From a bacterium (lineage in GTDB: Bacteria; Acidobacteriota; Thermoanaerobaculia; Multivoradales; J023): a stretch of DNA of 64,000 bases. Within the stretch, counting starts at the first letter, position 1, and every line of letters starts with the position of its first letter. The notes under the pieces were generated by a model. It was not told the DNA's origin. It saw only the letters and a list, made by a program, of their open reading frames with translations, and did not search any database. The position numbers and the translations under genes were made by a program. This document shows, piece by piece, positions 7,545 through 16,126 of the stretch. The DNA lies in the NCBI GenBank assembly GCA_024226315.1, contig JAAELT010000210.1, positions 30,688 through 94,687 on the forward strand, in the 5' to 3' direction.

Positions 7545-10013
7545 TCACCCCATCTCGTCGAGGAGCTCTTTCGCCTCCCGCAGATCCGCGGTGTCGAAGC
7601 CCTCTTCGAACTGGCCGTAGGCGTCGGCCAGCAGCTCGCGGGCCTTGCTCGTCTCGTCTTGGCGGTGCCACAGGCGTGAGAGGCTGATCGCCGCGCGCAG
7701 CTCGAGCGAGGCGGAGCTCTGGCTCCTGGCGACGGTGAGGGCCTGCTGGAAGCTTGCCTCGGCCTCGTCGTCATCGACGCCGGATCGCAGCAGCAGCTCG
7801 CCTTCGATGCGATGGAGCTCCGCCTCGTAGTGGCACTCGCCGGTGATCTCGACCGCGGCCAGGCCCTCTTTGATCAGCGACAGCCCCTGCTCGACCAGGT
7901 CGGACCTGCCGCAGGCCTCGGCGAGCAGGGCGAGGTTGCGAGGCCGGCCGACCTCCATGCCCGAGGCCCAGACGCCGTCGAGGCCTCCCGACATCATCTG
8001 CAGCCCTTCCGCCGCCCGGCTCTGGGCGGTCAGGGCCTGGCCCTCCAGGAACATGCCGGCGGCGATGAAGAACAGGAAGCCGTGACGGTTGGCGAGCTCC
8101 ACCAGCTCGTGGGCGAGCTCGCGTGTGGCGGTCGGTTCGCGGCGAAAGACGTGCAGGAAGCAGGCGCGGTAGGTGGTGAAGACGCGGGAGAACGGGTCGC
8201 CCGAACGCCGTGCCAGGGTCAGCGAGTCGGCGCTCTGCTTCACGGCCTGATCCGGGCGGCCTAGAAACCAGCTCGCCAGCGACAGATGGCTCAGGGACTC
8301 CGCCAGCGGGATGCCGAGCGCCTGCGGTGCCTGCCGGGAGCCGTCGGCGGCGTAGGGGCCCAGGCTCTCGGAGAGGCTCTCCTCGCTTCGAGGGAAGTTG
8401 CCCTCCAGCATGAGCGCGAAACCCAGAGTGCGGTGGGCGGTCGTCAGGGTCCTGCCCTGTCGCGAGCCGCCCGCGCGGCGCACGGCTTCCTCGGCGATCT
8501 CCCGCGCCGCGCGTACCTGGCCTCTCGAGAGGTAGTAGCTGGCGAGCTCCTGCATCGCCGGCGCCAGGCCAGCGGCCTGCGGCGCCTGCCACGCCAGCTC
8601 CAGGGCGCGGTCGTAGGCGGCCTGCGCCTCGGGCATGGCATACCCGTTCGCCGTGCCCAATGCCGCGCCCAGGGTGATCTGGAGGGCGGTCTCTTCGGCC
8701 GTGCGCAGTTTCTCGTCGGCGAGCGATTCGAGCAGCTGGAGCCCCTCGCGAGCCCGCTGCGCCGCCTCGAGCAGGGCCGAGGCCTTGACCGCCTGCTCGG
8801 CGGCGCGGCGCCAGGCGGCGACCGCCTCTTCGGTCATCCCCGCTTCGGCGTAGTGCCGTGCTGTCAGCTCGGGCTCGTGGCCGCCGTTCTCGGTGGGCCG
8901 GGCCGCCAGAGCCTCGGCGATCCGGCGGTGGGCGTCGCGGCGCGTCGGCTCGGGCACGGAGTCGTAGATCGCGTCACGGATCAGGAGGTGCTCGAAGGCG
9001 AAGCCGGCGGTACCGTGGCGCCGTAGGATCCCTGCCGTCACCAACCGCTCCTGGGCGTGCCGGAGCTCCGAGCTTGCGAGGTCGGAGAGGTCCTCCAGCA
9101 GGTCGCCGGCAAGCTCGTCTCCCACGACCGCCGCCAGCTCGGTCATCTGCCGGGCTGATCCGAGACTATCGAGGCGGGCCGTCAGGCAGTGCGCGAGAGT
9201 CACGGGCAGTGGCGACGGCGGATCCTCGGTCTGTGCAAGGGCCACCAGCTCCTCGATCATGAGCGGCATGCCGTCGGCGATGGCGAGGATCTCCGCCCGC
9301 TGCGTGGACGTCAGCGGCTTCCCTCGAGTCAACGCTTCGAGCAGGGACTCCTGCTGCCGGCGCGACAGCCGGCCCAGGACGAAGGAGGTGAAGTAGGCGC
9401 GCTGTCCCCAGGGCGGATCGAAGTCGGACGCGAAGGTCAGCACCACCATCAGGCTCGCGGTGGGCTTGCGGTGCACCAGGTGCGACAGCAGCTCCAGGGT
9501 CGAAGGATCGGCCCATTCGAGATCCTCGATCACCAGCAGCATCGGATGCTGTTTGGCGCTGTCCAGAAACAGCGCCAGGAGCTCCTCGAGGGTCTTCTTG
9601 GGTTGGCCCTCGGGATTCAGGTTCAGGGCCGTGCCGGCGCGTTGCCGCGAGCCCGAGAGCAGCGTCCTCAGGCGGGCGATGAGAGTGCCCCGCTGGCGCT
9701 CCTCGGGGGCCGGAGGACCTTCCGCCTTGTCACCTTCGCCGCCGATCTCCCGAGCGGTCTCGAGCCGGCCCAGCAGGTCGCGCAGGGGAGCGTAGGCCGT
9801 GGTCCGGTAGCGCGGCGAACAGCGTCCGCGCAGCACGGTACTGGCTTCCGTCCGTTCGGCGAAGAGCTCGATCAGCCGGGATTTTCCGAGCCCGGCCTCG
9901 GCGGCGATCAGCACGATCTGGCCATCGCCGTCGCGCGCGTGTTGCCACCGTTCCAGCAGCAGCTCGAGCTCCTGCTCTCGGCCCTCGAAGACCTTCACCG
10001 GTGCCTGGGGCAT
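7545..10013 (-). CDS. AAA+ ATPase with TPR repeats (MalT/cyclase-associated type)
   Basis: This is an 822-residue cytoplasmic protein. A STAND/AAA ATPase domain occupies residues ~1-330, with Walker A AAEAGLGKSRL near residue 40 and Walker B LLVIEDLEWAD near 165. TPR-like helices fill residues ~380-820. Such modules usually carry a LuxR-type or adenylate-cyclase output domain, but none is present here. It lies 237 bp upstream of the HTH/TPR regulator on the same strand, so it may act with it, perhaps as an ATP-dependent scaffold. The frame continues open for 59 codons after its TGA, described as a separate observation. Confidence 0.75.
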   Translation of the reverse strand: MPQAPVKVFEGREQELELLLERWQHARDGDGQIVLIAAEAGLGKSRLIELFAERTEASTVLRGRCSPRYRTTAYAPLRDLLGRLETAREIGGEGDKAEGPPAPEERQRGTLIARLRTLLSGSRQRAGTALNLNPEGQPKKTLEELLALFLDSAKQHPMLLVIEDLEWADPSTLELLSHLVHRKPTASLMVVLTFASDFDPPWGQRAYFTSFVLGRLSRRQQESLLEALTRGKPLTSTQRAEILAIADGMPLMIEELVALAQTEDPPSPLPVTLAHCLTARLDSLGSARQMTELAAVVGDELAGDLLEDLSDLASSELRHAQERLVTAGILRRHGTAGFAFEHLLIRDAIYDSVPEPTRRDAHRRIAEALAARPTENGGHEPELTARHYAEAGMTEEAVAAWRRAAEQAVKASALLEAAQRAREGLQLLESLADEKLRTAEETALQITLGAALGTANGYAMPEAQAAYDRALELAWQAPQAAGLAPAMQELASYYLSRGQVRAAREIAEEAVRRAGGSRQGRTLTTAHRTLGFALMLEGNFPRSEESLSESLGPYAADGSRQAPQALGIPLAESLSHLSLASWFLGRPDQAVKQSADSLTLARRSGDPFSRVFTTYRACFLHVFRREPTATRELAHELVELANRHGFLFFIAAGMFLEGQALTAQSRAAEGLQMMSGGLDGVWASGMEVGRPRNLALLAEACGRSDLVEQGLSLIKEGLAAVEITGECHYEAELHRIEGELLLRSGVDDDEAEASFQQALTVARSQSSASLELRAAISLSRLWHRQDETSKARELLADAYGQFEEGFDTADLREAKELLDEMG

Positions 10014-10151
10014 CGCGTGCGTTCCTTCCCTATTGACGACCGGCGAGCGGCGCTCGCCGGGGCGCCGTCAGTGTAGCGCACCACGGGGCGCTTGAAAGTT
10101 AAGCTTGATATGGTGTTCGCCGTCACGAGCGGCCTTCCGGAGAATAACGAG

Positions 10152-11267
10152 ATGATCAGGCGCTGGACTAGCATCGGGGTGATCCTCCTGACGTTGGGGA
10201 TCGCGATCTACCTTGCCGCGGACGCCGAGGGTCCCTCCGCGGAGCCGGCTTCGGGCGAGGCCATCAAGCGGGTACGCGTGTCGAAAGTGGAGGCGGCCCG
10301 CGAGTCTCGCGAGCTGAGCTTCTCGGGCACCACCCGCGCGGCACGGCGCGCCCGGCTGGCATTCAACAACGGCGGACGCCTGGTGGCGCGGCCGGTGGAG
10401 GTCGGCGACCAGGTGCGCCGGGGCCAGGCGCTGGCCCGGCTCGACGAGCTGGAGCTGCGCAACGCCGTCGCCTCGGCGCGCGCCACCCTGGCGGAGCTCA
10501 GCGCGCGGCGAGCGCAGACCGAGCGCGAGCTGGAGCGGGCCGAGCAGCTGGTGGCCGCCAAGGCGGCGACCAGCGAAGAGCTCGAGCGCGCGTCGGCCTC
10601 GGTCGACGCGCTGCGCGCTTCTGAGGATGCGGCGCGGGCGCGGCTCACAGAAGCGGAGCGCCGGCTGAGCCAGACCCGGCTGACGGCGCCCTTCGCGGGC
10701 ACCGTGACCGAGGTGTTCTTCGAGCCGGGAGAGTACGCCAGTTCGGGCGTGCCGGTGGTGATGTTGTCGGGCGACGGCGAGATCGAGCTCGAGGTCGAGG
10801 TGCCGGAGTCGATCGTTCCCCACATCGAGGCCGGCGACGCGGTGAAGCTGTTCCTGCCGGCGCTGGGCAACGAGCCGATCCAGGGCCGTATCGAGTCGGT
10901 GGGCCGCGCCGCGGCCGGCCCCGGGCGGTTGTTCCCGGTGGTGGCGGCCGTGCCGGCCAGCGAGCGCATGATGGTCGGCGCCAGCGCCGAGATGGTGCTG
11001 GTGCTCGAGAGCGACCGGGCGCTGACCCTGCCGGTGGAGGCGGTGGTCAATCCTGGCGGCCGCCGGCCGTCGGTGTTTCGCGTCACGGACGACGGCGGCG
11101 GCGGCTCCCGGGTCGAGAAGCTGCCGGTCGAGGTCGGAGCGCTGCTGGGCGCGCGAGTCATCGTCAGTGGTGAGCTCGAGGTCGGTGACATCGTGGTGAC
11201 CGGCGGGCAGCGTGGCCTGCTGCACGGCGAGCCGGTTCTGGTCGAGAGCCGGGGGACGCCGCGATGA
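10152..11267 (+). CDS. RND efflux periplasmic adaptor (membrane fusion protein)
   Basis: This is a 371-residue protein. ATG 10152 is chosen because GGAG stands 8 bases upstream and the frame then opens with a signal anchor (residues 5-22). A TTG at 10092 in the same frame would add 20 residues and bury the signal. The order is a beta-barrel strand, a lipoyl-like half (VGDQVRRGQALARLD), an alpha-helical hairpin (~80-165, heptad-like), the second lipoyl half (RLTAPFAGTVTEVFFEPGEY) and the beta domains. It bridges the pump to the outer-membrane channel. It overlaps the next gene by ATGA, so the two are translationally coupled. Confidence 0.9.
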   Translation: MIRRWTSIGVILLTLGIAIYLAADAEGPSAEPASGEAIKRVRVSKVEAARESRELSFSGTTRAARRARLAFNNGGRLVARPVEVGDQVRRGQALARLDELELRNAVASARATLAELSARRAQTERELERAEQLVAAKAATSEELERASASVDALRASEDAARARLTEAERRLSQTRLTAPFAGTVTEVFFEPGEYASSGVPVVMLSGDGEIELEVEVPESIVPHIEAGDAVKLFLPALGNEPIQGRIESVGRAAAGPGRLFPVVAAVPASERMMVGASAEMVLVLESDRALTLPVEAVVNPGGRRPSVFRVTDDGGGGSRVEKLPVEVGALLGARVIVSGELEVGDIVVTGGQRGLLHGEPVLVESRGTPR

Positions 11268-14200
11268 ACCTGCTGCCGGCCATGCTCGAGCGCCGTCGGC
11301 TGGTGGTCGCCACCGCGGTGCTGTTGGCGATCGCCGGGCTGTTCGCGTGGCTCACCATGCCGCGCGAGGAAGATCCCCAGTTCCCCCGCCGCAACGGCCT
11401 GATCATCACCTCGTTCCCGGGCGCCGACGCCGAGACCGTGGAGCGTCTTGTCGTGGAGCCGCTGGAGGAGCACCTGGCCGAGGTGGAGGAGGTCGACAAC
11501 GTCTATTCCACCGCGCGTACCGGGGTGGCGATCGTGCGTGTCGAGCACCTCGACAAGATCTACGAAACCGACTCCGCCTGGGACGAGGTCCAGAAGGCGA
11601 TCGACAAGGCCGTCCCGGAGTTCCCGGCGGGGGTGGGCGAACCTGCGCTCGAGGACGACCTGGTCTCCCAGGAGGCGGTCGTGCTGGCGATCACCGGGTC
11701 CTCGGATCCGCTGGCCCTGGCCGACGGCGCCGAGCGTCTCAAGCGCCGCCTGCTGGCCCTGCGCCTGGTGAAGCAGGTCGAGCTGGTAGCCGACCCCGGC
11801 GAGCAGATCACCATCGAGTACGACGACGCCATGGCGCGCCGGCTGAGCATCGACGCCGGTGAGCTCGGCCGCATCCTGGGCCAGCGCTCGACCATCGTGC
11901 CCGGGGGGCTGATCCATCTCGGGGCCAAGAGTGCCAACCTCAGGCCCCACACCGAGTTCGAGTCGCTGGAAGAGATCCGGTCGACGCCGGTGCTGCTGCC
12001 CTCGGGCTCGTCGATTCCTCTGCGCGAGCTGGCCCGGGTGCGTCTCGGGCCGACCGAGCCGGCGGTGGAGCGCATGCGCTGGAAGGGCGAGCCGGCGGTC
12101 GGGCTCGGGGTGATCCCCAAAGACGGCCTGGATCGCATCGAGTACGGCCGACAGGTGAGGCGGGTGGTGGAGGAGATGCGGCCCCTGCTCGAACCGCTCG
12201 CCATCGAAGAGGTGGTCTTCCAGCCCGACCAGGTGGAGGCCCGGCTCAAAGACCTTACCGGCTCGCTGCGTCTCGGCATCCTGATCGTCGCCGTGGTGCT
12301 GTTCCTGGCGATGGGTGCCAGGCTGGGGCTGCTGGTGGCCCTGGTGGTGCCGCTCGTGACCTTCAGCTCGATCGCCATCTTCAACATCGGTGGCGGCATC
12401 CTGCACCAGATCTCGATCGCCGCGCTGGTCATCGCGCTGGGCATGCTGGTGGACAACGCCATCGTGGTGTCGGAGAACATCCAGTGGCGCATCGACCAGG
12501 GCATCCACGTCCGGCAGGCGGCGGTCGAGTCGGTGCGCGAGCTGGCCATGCCCCTGGGCACCGCCACCGGTACCACCCTGGCGGCCTTCGTGCCCATGCT
12601 GCTGGCCAAGGGCGGCACGGGAGACTTCACCCGCGCCATTCCGGTGCTGATCATGCTTACCCTGTCGGTGAGCTACGTCTTCGCGGTGCTGGTGACGCCG
12701 GTGCTCGCCGAGGTCTTCCTGCGGCGCAACAGCGGCGCCCGCAGGGACCGCGCCGAGCGCCTGTCGCGCCGCATCTCGACCGTCGCCGTGCGCTGGCCCA
12801 AGACGGTGCTCTTGGGGATGGCGGTGCTGCTGCTGCTGACCCTGCTCGCTTCCGGCTGGCTCGATCAGCAGTTCTTCCCCGCCGCCGATCGCGCCATGGT
12901 GGTGATCGACCTCGAGATGCCCGAGGGCACACACCTGGAGGAGACCGACCAGGTGGCGCTGCGCTTCGAGTCGGCGCTGGCCACCCACCAGGAGGTGGCA
13001 TCGGTGGCGACCTTCGTCGGCCGGGCGGCGCCCAAGTTCTACTACAACCTGTTGAGCCGGCCGAACAGTCCGCACCGCGCCCAGTTGCTGGCCGAGACCA
13101 CCAGTCTGGCGGCGGTCGAGAGGGTGATCAGCTGGGCGCGCGATCACGCCCGGCGCGAGCTGCCGGAGGTCGAAGCCGTGGCCCGGCGCCTGGAGCAGGG
13201 ACCGCCGATCGAAGCACCGATCGAGGTGCGGGTGATGGGCGACAGCCTCGAGGAGCTGGAGGTCGTGGCCGACGAGGTGCTGGGCGTATTGCGCACGATC
13301 CCCGGGATCCGTGACGCTCGGCACGACCTCGGTCTGGGCGTGCCGACGGTGGTCTTCGAGATCGACGACGTGGCCGCCGGCCGTCACGGGCTGACGCGGG
13401 CGAGCGTGGCGTCGGCGCTGCGCGGCCGCACCCTCGGCAGCCAGATCGGGCAGTACCGAATGGGCGAGGACCCGATCCCGATCCTGGTGCGCTCCTCGGC
13501 CGGCGAGTACCTGCCACCGGCCGACCTGGCGACGCTCGACATCGCGCCGCCCGGCGGCGATCCGGTGCCCCTGGCCCAGCTGGCGCGGCTCTCGGTCGAG
13601 TGGCGTCCGGCGGCGATCTATCACTACAACCGCAGCCGTCACGTCAAAGTGCTGGGGCAGCTGGCCGAGGGCGCGACGGCGAACCGTGTGCTCGAACGGC
13701 TCGACCCGAGCCTGGCCGAGCTCGACCTGCCGCCGGGCGTGCGCTTCGAGCTCGGCGGTGAGCTGGAGGAGTCAGGCGCCGCCAACGCCGCCATCCTGAG
13801 CGCCATGCCGCTGGGCGTGCTGCTGCTGCTGTTCTTCCTGCTGGCCGAGTTCAACTCGTTCCGGCGCGTCGGCATCGTGCTCATGACGGTGCCCCTGGCG
13901 GCCGTCGGCGTGGTGCCGGGACTGCTGCTGGCCGGCCAGTCGTTCGGCTTCACCGCGCTGCTGGGAGTGATCTCGCTGGTGGGCATTGTGGTCAACAACG
14001 CCATCGTGCTGCTCGATGTCGTCGAGTCGCTGCGCGCCGAGGGCTTCCCGATGGAGAAGGCGCTCGCCGAGGCGGTGCGCCGGCGCACGCGGCCGATCCT
14101 GCTGACCATGGCGACGACGGTGGCGGGCCTCTCGCCGCTGGCCTTCTCCGAGACCTCGCTGTGGCCGCCCCTGGCCTGGGCCATGATCTCGGGGCTGATC

Positions 14201-15661
14201 GCCTCCACAGTGCTCACCTTGTTGGTGATTCCAGCTCTCTACAAGGTGCTGTTCACCAAGCCGTCCATGCCGTCCTTCCGGCTCTTCGGCCGCCGCCGGG
14301 CGGTCGTCGGGGCGGGCGTGATCCTGGCCCTGTACGCCGTTCCCGGCCCGGCGGGCGCCGAGCCGGTCGGCACCGCGCCGCTCGCCGGCGAGCCCCTGAC
14401 GCTCACCCTGGAACAGGCGATCGGGCGCGCGGTGAACCGGCCGAGTGCCCGGGCAGCGGACGCCCGGACATCCGCGGCGGAAGCGCAAGCGGTGGCGTCA
14501 CGCCGGGCAGCGATCCTGCCGACGGTGGGCGTGGCATTCGACCTGAACCGGCGCGATCGCGATTTCGATCTTCAGACGCCGGTCGGTGCCTTCGTGCTCG
14601 GTGACCGTACCTCGAGCTCCGGAGCGCTCGAGATCGTCCAGCCGCTGCTCGACCCGGCGCAGCTCTTCTTCCGCTCCAAGGCGGCGCGCTCGCAAGCGGC
14701 GGCGTTCGCGGCCGACGCGCTGCGCCGGCGCCAACTGCTCGCCACCGAAGCGTCGTCCAGCTTCCTGCGCGTGCTCGGCATCGACGCCAGCATCGAGTCC
14801 ACCCGCGCCTTCATCGCCAGCCTCGAGGCCAACCTGACCGAGATGGAAGAGCGGGTCAAGGCCGGCCGCACGCTCGAGGCCGACGCGCTCAAGGTGCGGC
14901 TCGATCTGGAGTCCGCCGAGCTCGACCTGTTGCGGCTCGAGCAGACCCGCCGGGTGGCGGCCCGCGACCTCGGCCGGACGGTGGGGCACACGGGGCCGGT
15001 GGAGCCGGACTTCGACGGCACTGTCTGGCGTGGCACAGTGGAGCGCGGCACTGTGGAGCGCGGCGAGGTGCCCGAAGCCGGGTGGTTGATCGTCACTGCA
15101 CTCTACAGGCGGCCCGACGTCACGGCGGTGGCGGAGCGTTCGAAGGCGCTCCATCTGCAGGCCGGAGCGGTCAAGGCCGAGCGTTACCCACGGCTTCAGG
15201 CGCGTGCCACCTACATCCGTTCCGACGGTGATCCGTTCCTGCCCGAGGAGCTGATCGAAGGCAATGTCGGCGTCACCTGGAACCCCTTTGCCTCGGGCAC
15301 CCGCAAGCCGCGTCGGGCCGCCCTCGAGGCCGAGCGCGAAGCGATCGAGGCCGACCTCGCCGAGCTGCGCCGGGCGGTCGAGATCGAGGTCAGGGACGCG
15401 CTGGCGCGGCTCGAGACCGCGCGTGCCGCGGCCCGGGTCCGCCAGCGCGGCGTCGAGCTGGCGACCGAGACGCTGCGCGTCGAGCGCGAGCGCCACCGCG
15501 TCGGCCGCTCGACCACCAACGACCTGCTCGACGCCGAGGCCGACGTCCGCCGCCAGAGCACCTTGAGTGAGCTGGCGCGGCTCGAGATCCTGAACAGCTG
15601 GTTCGCCCTCGCCCTGGCGGCGGGAGTGGACGACGTCGACGAGCTTACTGACACTCCGTGA
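11264..15661 (+). CDS. RND permease fused to a TolC-like outer-membrane channel protein
   Basis: This is a single 1465-codon frame. Residues 1-1005 are a complete RND pump: first transmembrane helix near 15-32, periplasmic porter domain, TM4 with GMLVDNAIVVSENI, second porter domain and the last helices (LIASTVLTLLVIPALYKVLF). After a short basic linker, residues ~1008-1030 form a Sec-signal-like segment (RRRAVVGAGVILALYA, then PGPAGA before EP). The rest, to 1465, is an outer-membrane efflux protein with TolC-type repeats and long coiled coils. No ribosome site precedes the only nearby ATG (14268). A signal-peptidase cut at the internal signal would release the channel into the periplasm. 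Substrate unknown. Confidence 0.85.
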   Translation: MNLLPAMLERRRLVVATAVLLAIAGLFAWLTMPREEDPQFPRRNGLIITSFPGADAETVERLVVEPLEEHLAEVEEVDNVYSTARTGVAIVRVEHLDKIYETDSAWDEVQKAIDKAVPEFPAGVGEPALEDDLVSQEAVVLAITGSSDPLALADGAERLKRRLLALRLVKQVELVADPGEQITIEYDDAMARRLSIDAGELGRILGQRSTIVPGGLIHLGAKSANLRPHTEFESLEEIRSTPVLLPSGSSIPLRELARVRLGPTEPAVERMRWKGEPAVGLGVIPKDGLDRIEYGRQVRRVVEEMRPLLEPLAIEEVVFQPDQVEARLKDLTGSLRLGILIVAVVLFLAMGARLGLLVALVVPLVTFSSIAIFNIGGGILHQISIAALVIALGMLVDNAIVVSENIQWRIDQGIHVRQAAVESVRELAMPLGTATGTTLAAFVPMLLAKGGTGDFTRAIPVLIMLTLSVSYVFAVLVTPVLAEVFLRRNSGARRDRAERLSRRISTVAVRWPKTVLLGMAVLLLLTLLASGWLDQQFFPAADRAMVVIDLEMPEGTHLEETDQVALRFESALATHQEVASVATFVGRAAPKFYYNLLSRPNSPHRAQLLAETTSLAAVERVISWARDHARRELPEVEAVARRLEQGPPIEAPIEVRVMGDSLEELEVVADEVLGVLRTIPGIRDARHDLGLGVPTVVFEIDDVAAGRHGLTRASVASALRGRTLGSQIGQYRMGEDPIPILVRSSAGEYLPPADLATLDIAPPGGDPVPLAQLARLSVEWRPAAIYHYNRSRHVKVLGQLAEGATANRVLERLDPSLAELDLPPGVRFELGGELEESGAANAAILSAMPLGVLLLLFFLLAEFNSFRRVGIVLMTVPLAAVGVVPGLLLAGQSFGFTALLGVISLVGIVVNNAIVLLDVVESLRAEGFPMEKALAEAVRRRTRPILLTMATTVAGLSPLAFSETSLWPPLAWAMISGLIASTVLTLLVIPALYKVLFTKPSMPSFRLFGRRRAVVGAGVILALYAVPGPAGAEPVGTAPLAGEPLTLTLEQAIGRAVNRPSARAADARTSAAEAQAVASRRAAILPTVGVAFDLNRRDRDFDLQTPVGAFVLGDRTSSSGALEIVQPLLDPAQLFFRSKAARSQAAAFAADALRRRQLLATEASSSFLRVLGIDASIESTRAFIASLEANLTEMEERVKAGRTLEADALKVRLDLESAELDLLRLEQTRRVAARDLGRTVGHTGPVEPDFDGTVWRGTVERGTVERGEVPEAGWLIVTALYRRPDVTAVAERSKALHLQAGAVKAERYPRLQARATYIRSDGDPFLPEELIEGNVGVTWNPFASGTRKPRRAALEAEREAIEADLAELRRAVEIEVRDALARLETARAAARVRQRGVELATETLRVERERHRVGRSTTNDLLDAEADVRRQSTLSELARLEILNSWFALALAAGVDDVDELTDTP
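15017..15061 (+). repeat. Three 15-bp units encoding GTVWR/GTVER/GTVER
   Basis: Within the TolC-like part, three tandem 15-bp units starting GGCAC encode GTVWR-GTVER-GTVER. They sit between the two OEP repeats, in a position where the family varies in length, so slippage expansion is tolerated. Confidence 0.7.
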
Positions 15662-16126
15662 AACAGGACAGAGCTTCCTCGCGACGACAGGTCTTCCGAG
15701 CTGGTGGCGCCGAGGTTGCCACCCACCCGGACGGCCCGTGTCGGCGCTGGCAGCGAGGATTCGTCCCCTGCCTGTAGCCCGTGTCGGCGCCGGCAGCGAG
15801 AATCGGTGCCGCGTGAATGTTTCGGGCCAGCGCTGGCTCGGGGCACGCGCGGAGGACCACGCGCGGAGGACCACGCGGGGAGGCACAGACCACCTCGGTC
15901 AGCCAGCATGTTTCACGCGTGGGCTATATACAATGCCCTATTGTCTGGACTAGGATAGCAATCACAGGCCCTGAAGAAGGGATGTGGGATCCAAAGAGAG
16001 GATCAGATCCTAAAGGTGATCTAGGTTCCAAATGAAGGGGATGTAGGTCTGAGGATGGCATGACTGCTGGCGCCGGCATCCGAACCCGCGTATCAGCCGG
16101 CCGCATCAAGCCAAAGGAGGTGCGAG
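15662..16126. other. Intergenic region with short repeats and a micro-ORF
   Basis: The left half is GC-rich and holds two 29-bp near-identical units at 15735-15763 and 15778-15806 (CCCGTGTCGGCG core, 43 bp apart). It also has a 14-bp tandem repeat at 15845-15872 (ACGCGCGGAGGACC twice). From about 15900 the DNA is visibly more AT-rich up to the next gene, and it includes a 17-codon ORF. No longer gene is supported. Confidence 0.6.
15982..16035 (+). CDS. Possible micropeptide 3, MWDPKRGSDPKGDLGSK
   Basis: The 17-codon ORF begins at ATG 15982, just after GAAGAAGGG, a purine run that could act as a ribosome site though it is very close. The product has two DPK units and starts with W-D-P, loosely like the WIDP of micropeptides 1 and 2. 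It lies in an AT-richer segment between two large genes. It lacks the strong AAGGAGG of the other two, so it is weaker. Confidence 0.25.
   Translation: MWDPKRGSDPKGDLGSK

Noticed and set aside
10208..13642. Long minus-strand ORF of 1144 codons.
   Set aside because: It lies wholly opposite the efflux adaptor and pump genes, has shadow-like composition, and has no domain features.
14268..14290. ATG at 14268 as a separate start for a TolC gene.
   Set aside because: It has no ribosome site in front and sits in the middle of the permease's coding tail; the frame is continuous, so the fusion is the simpler reading.
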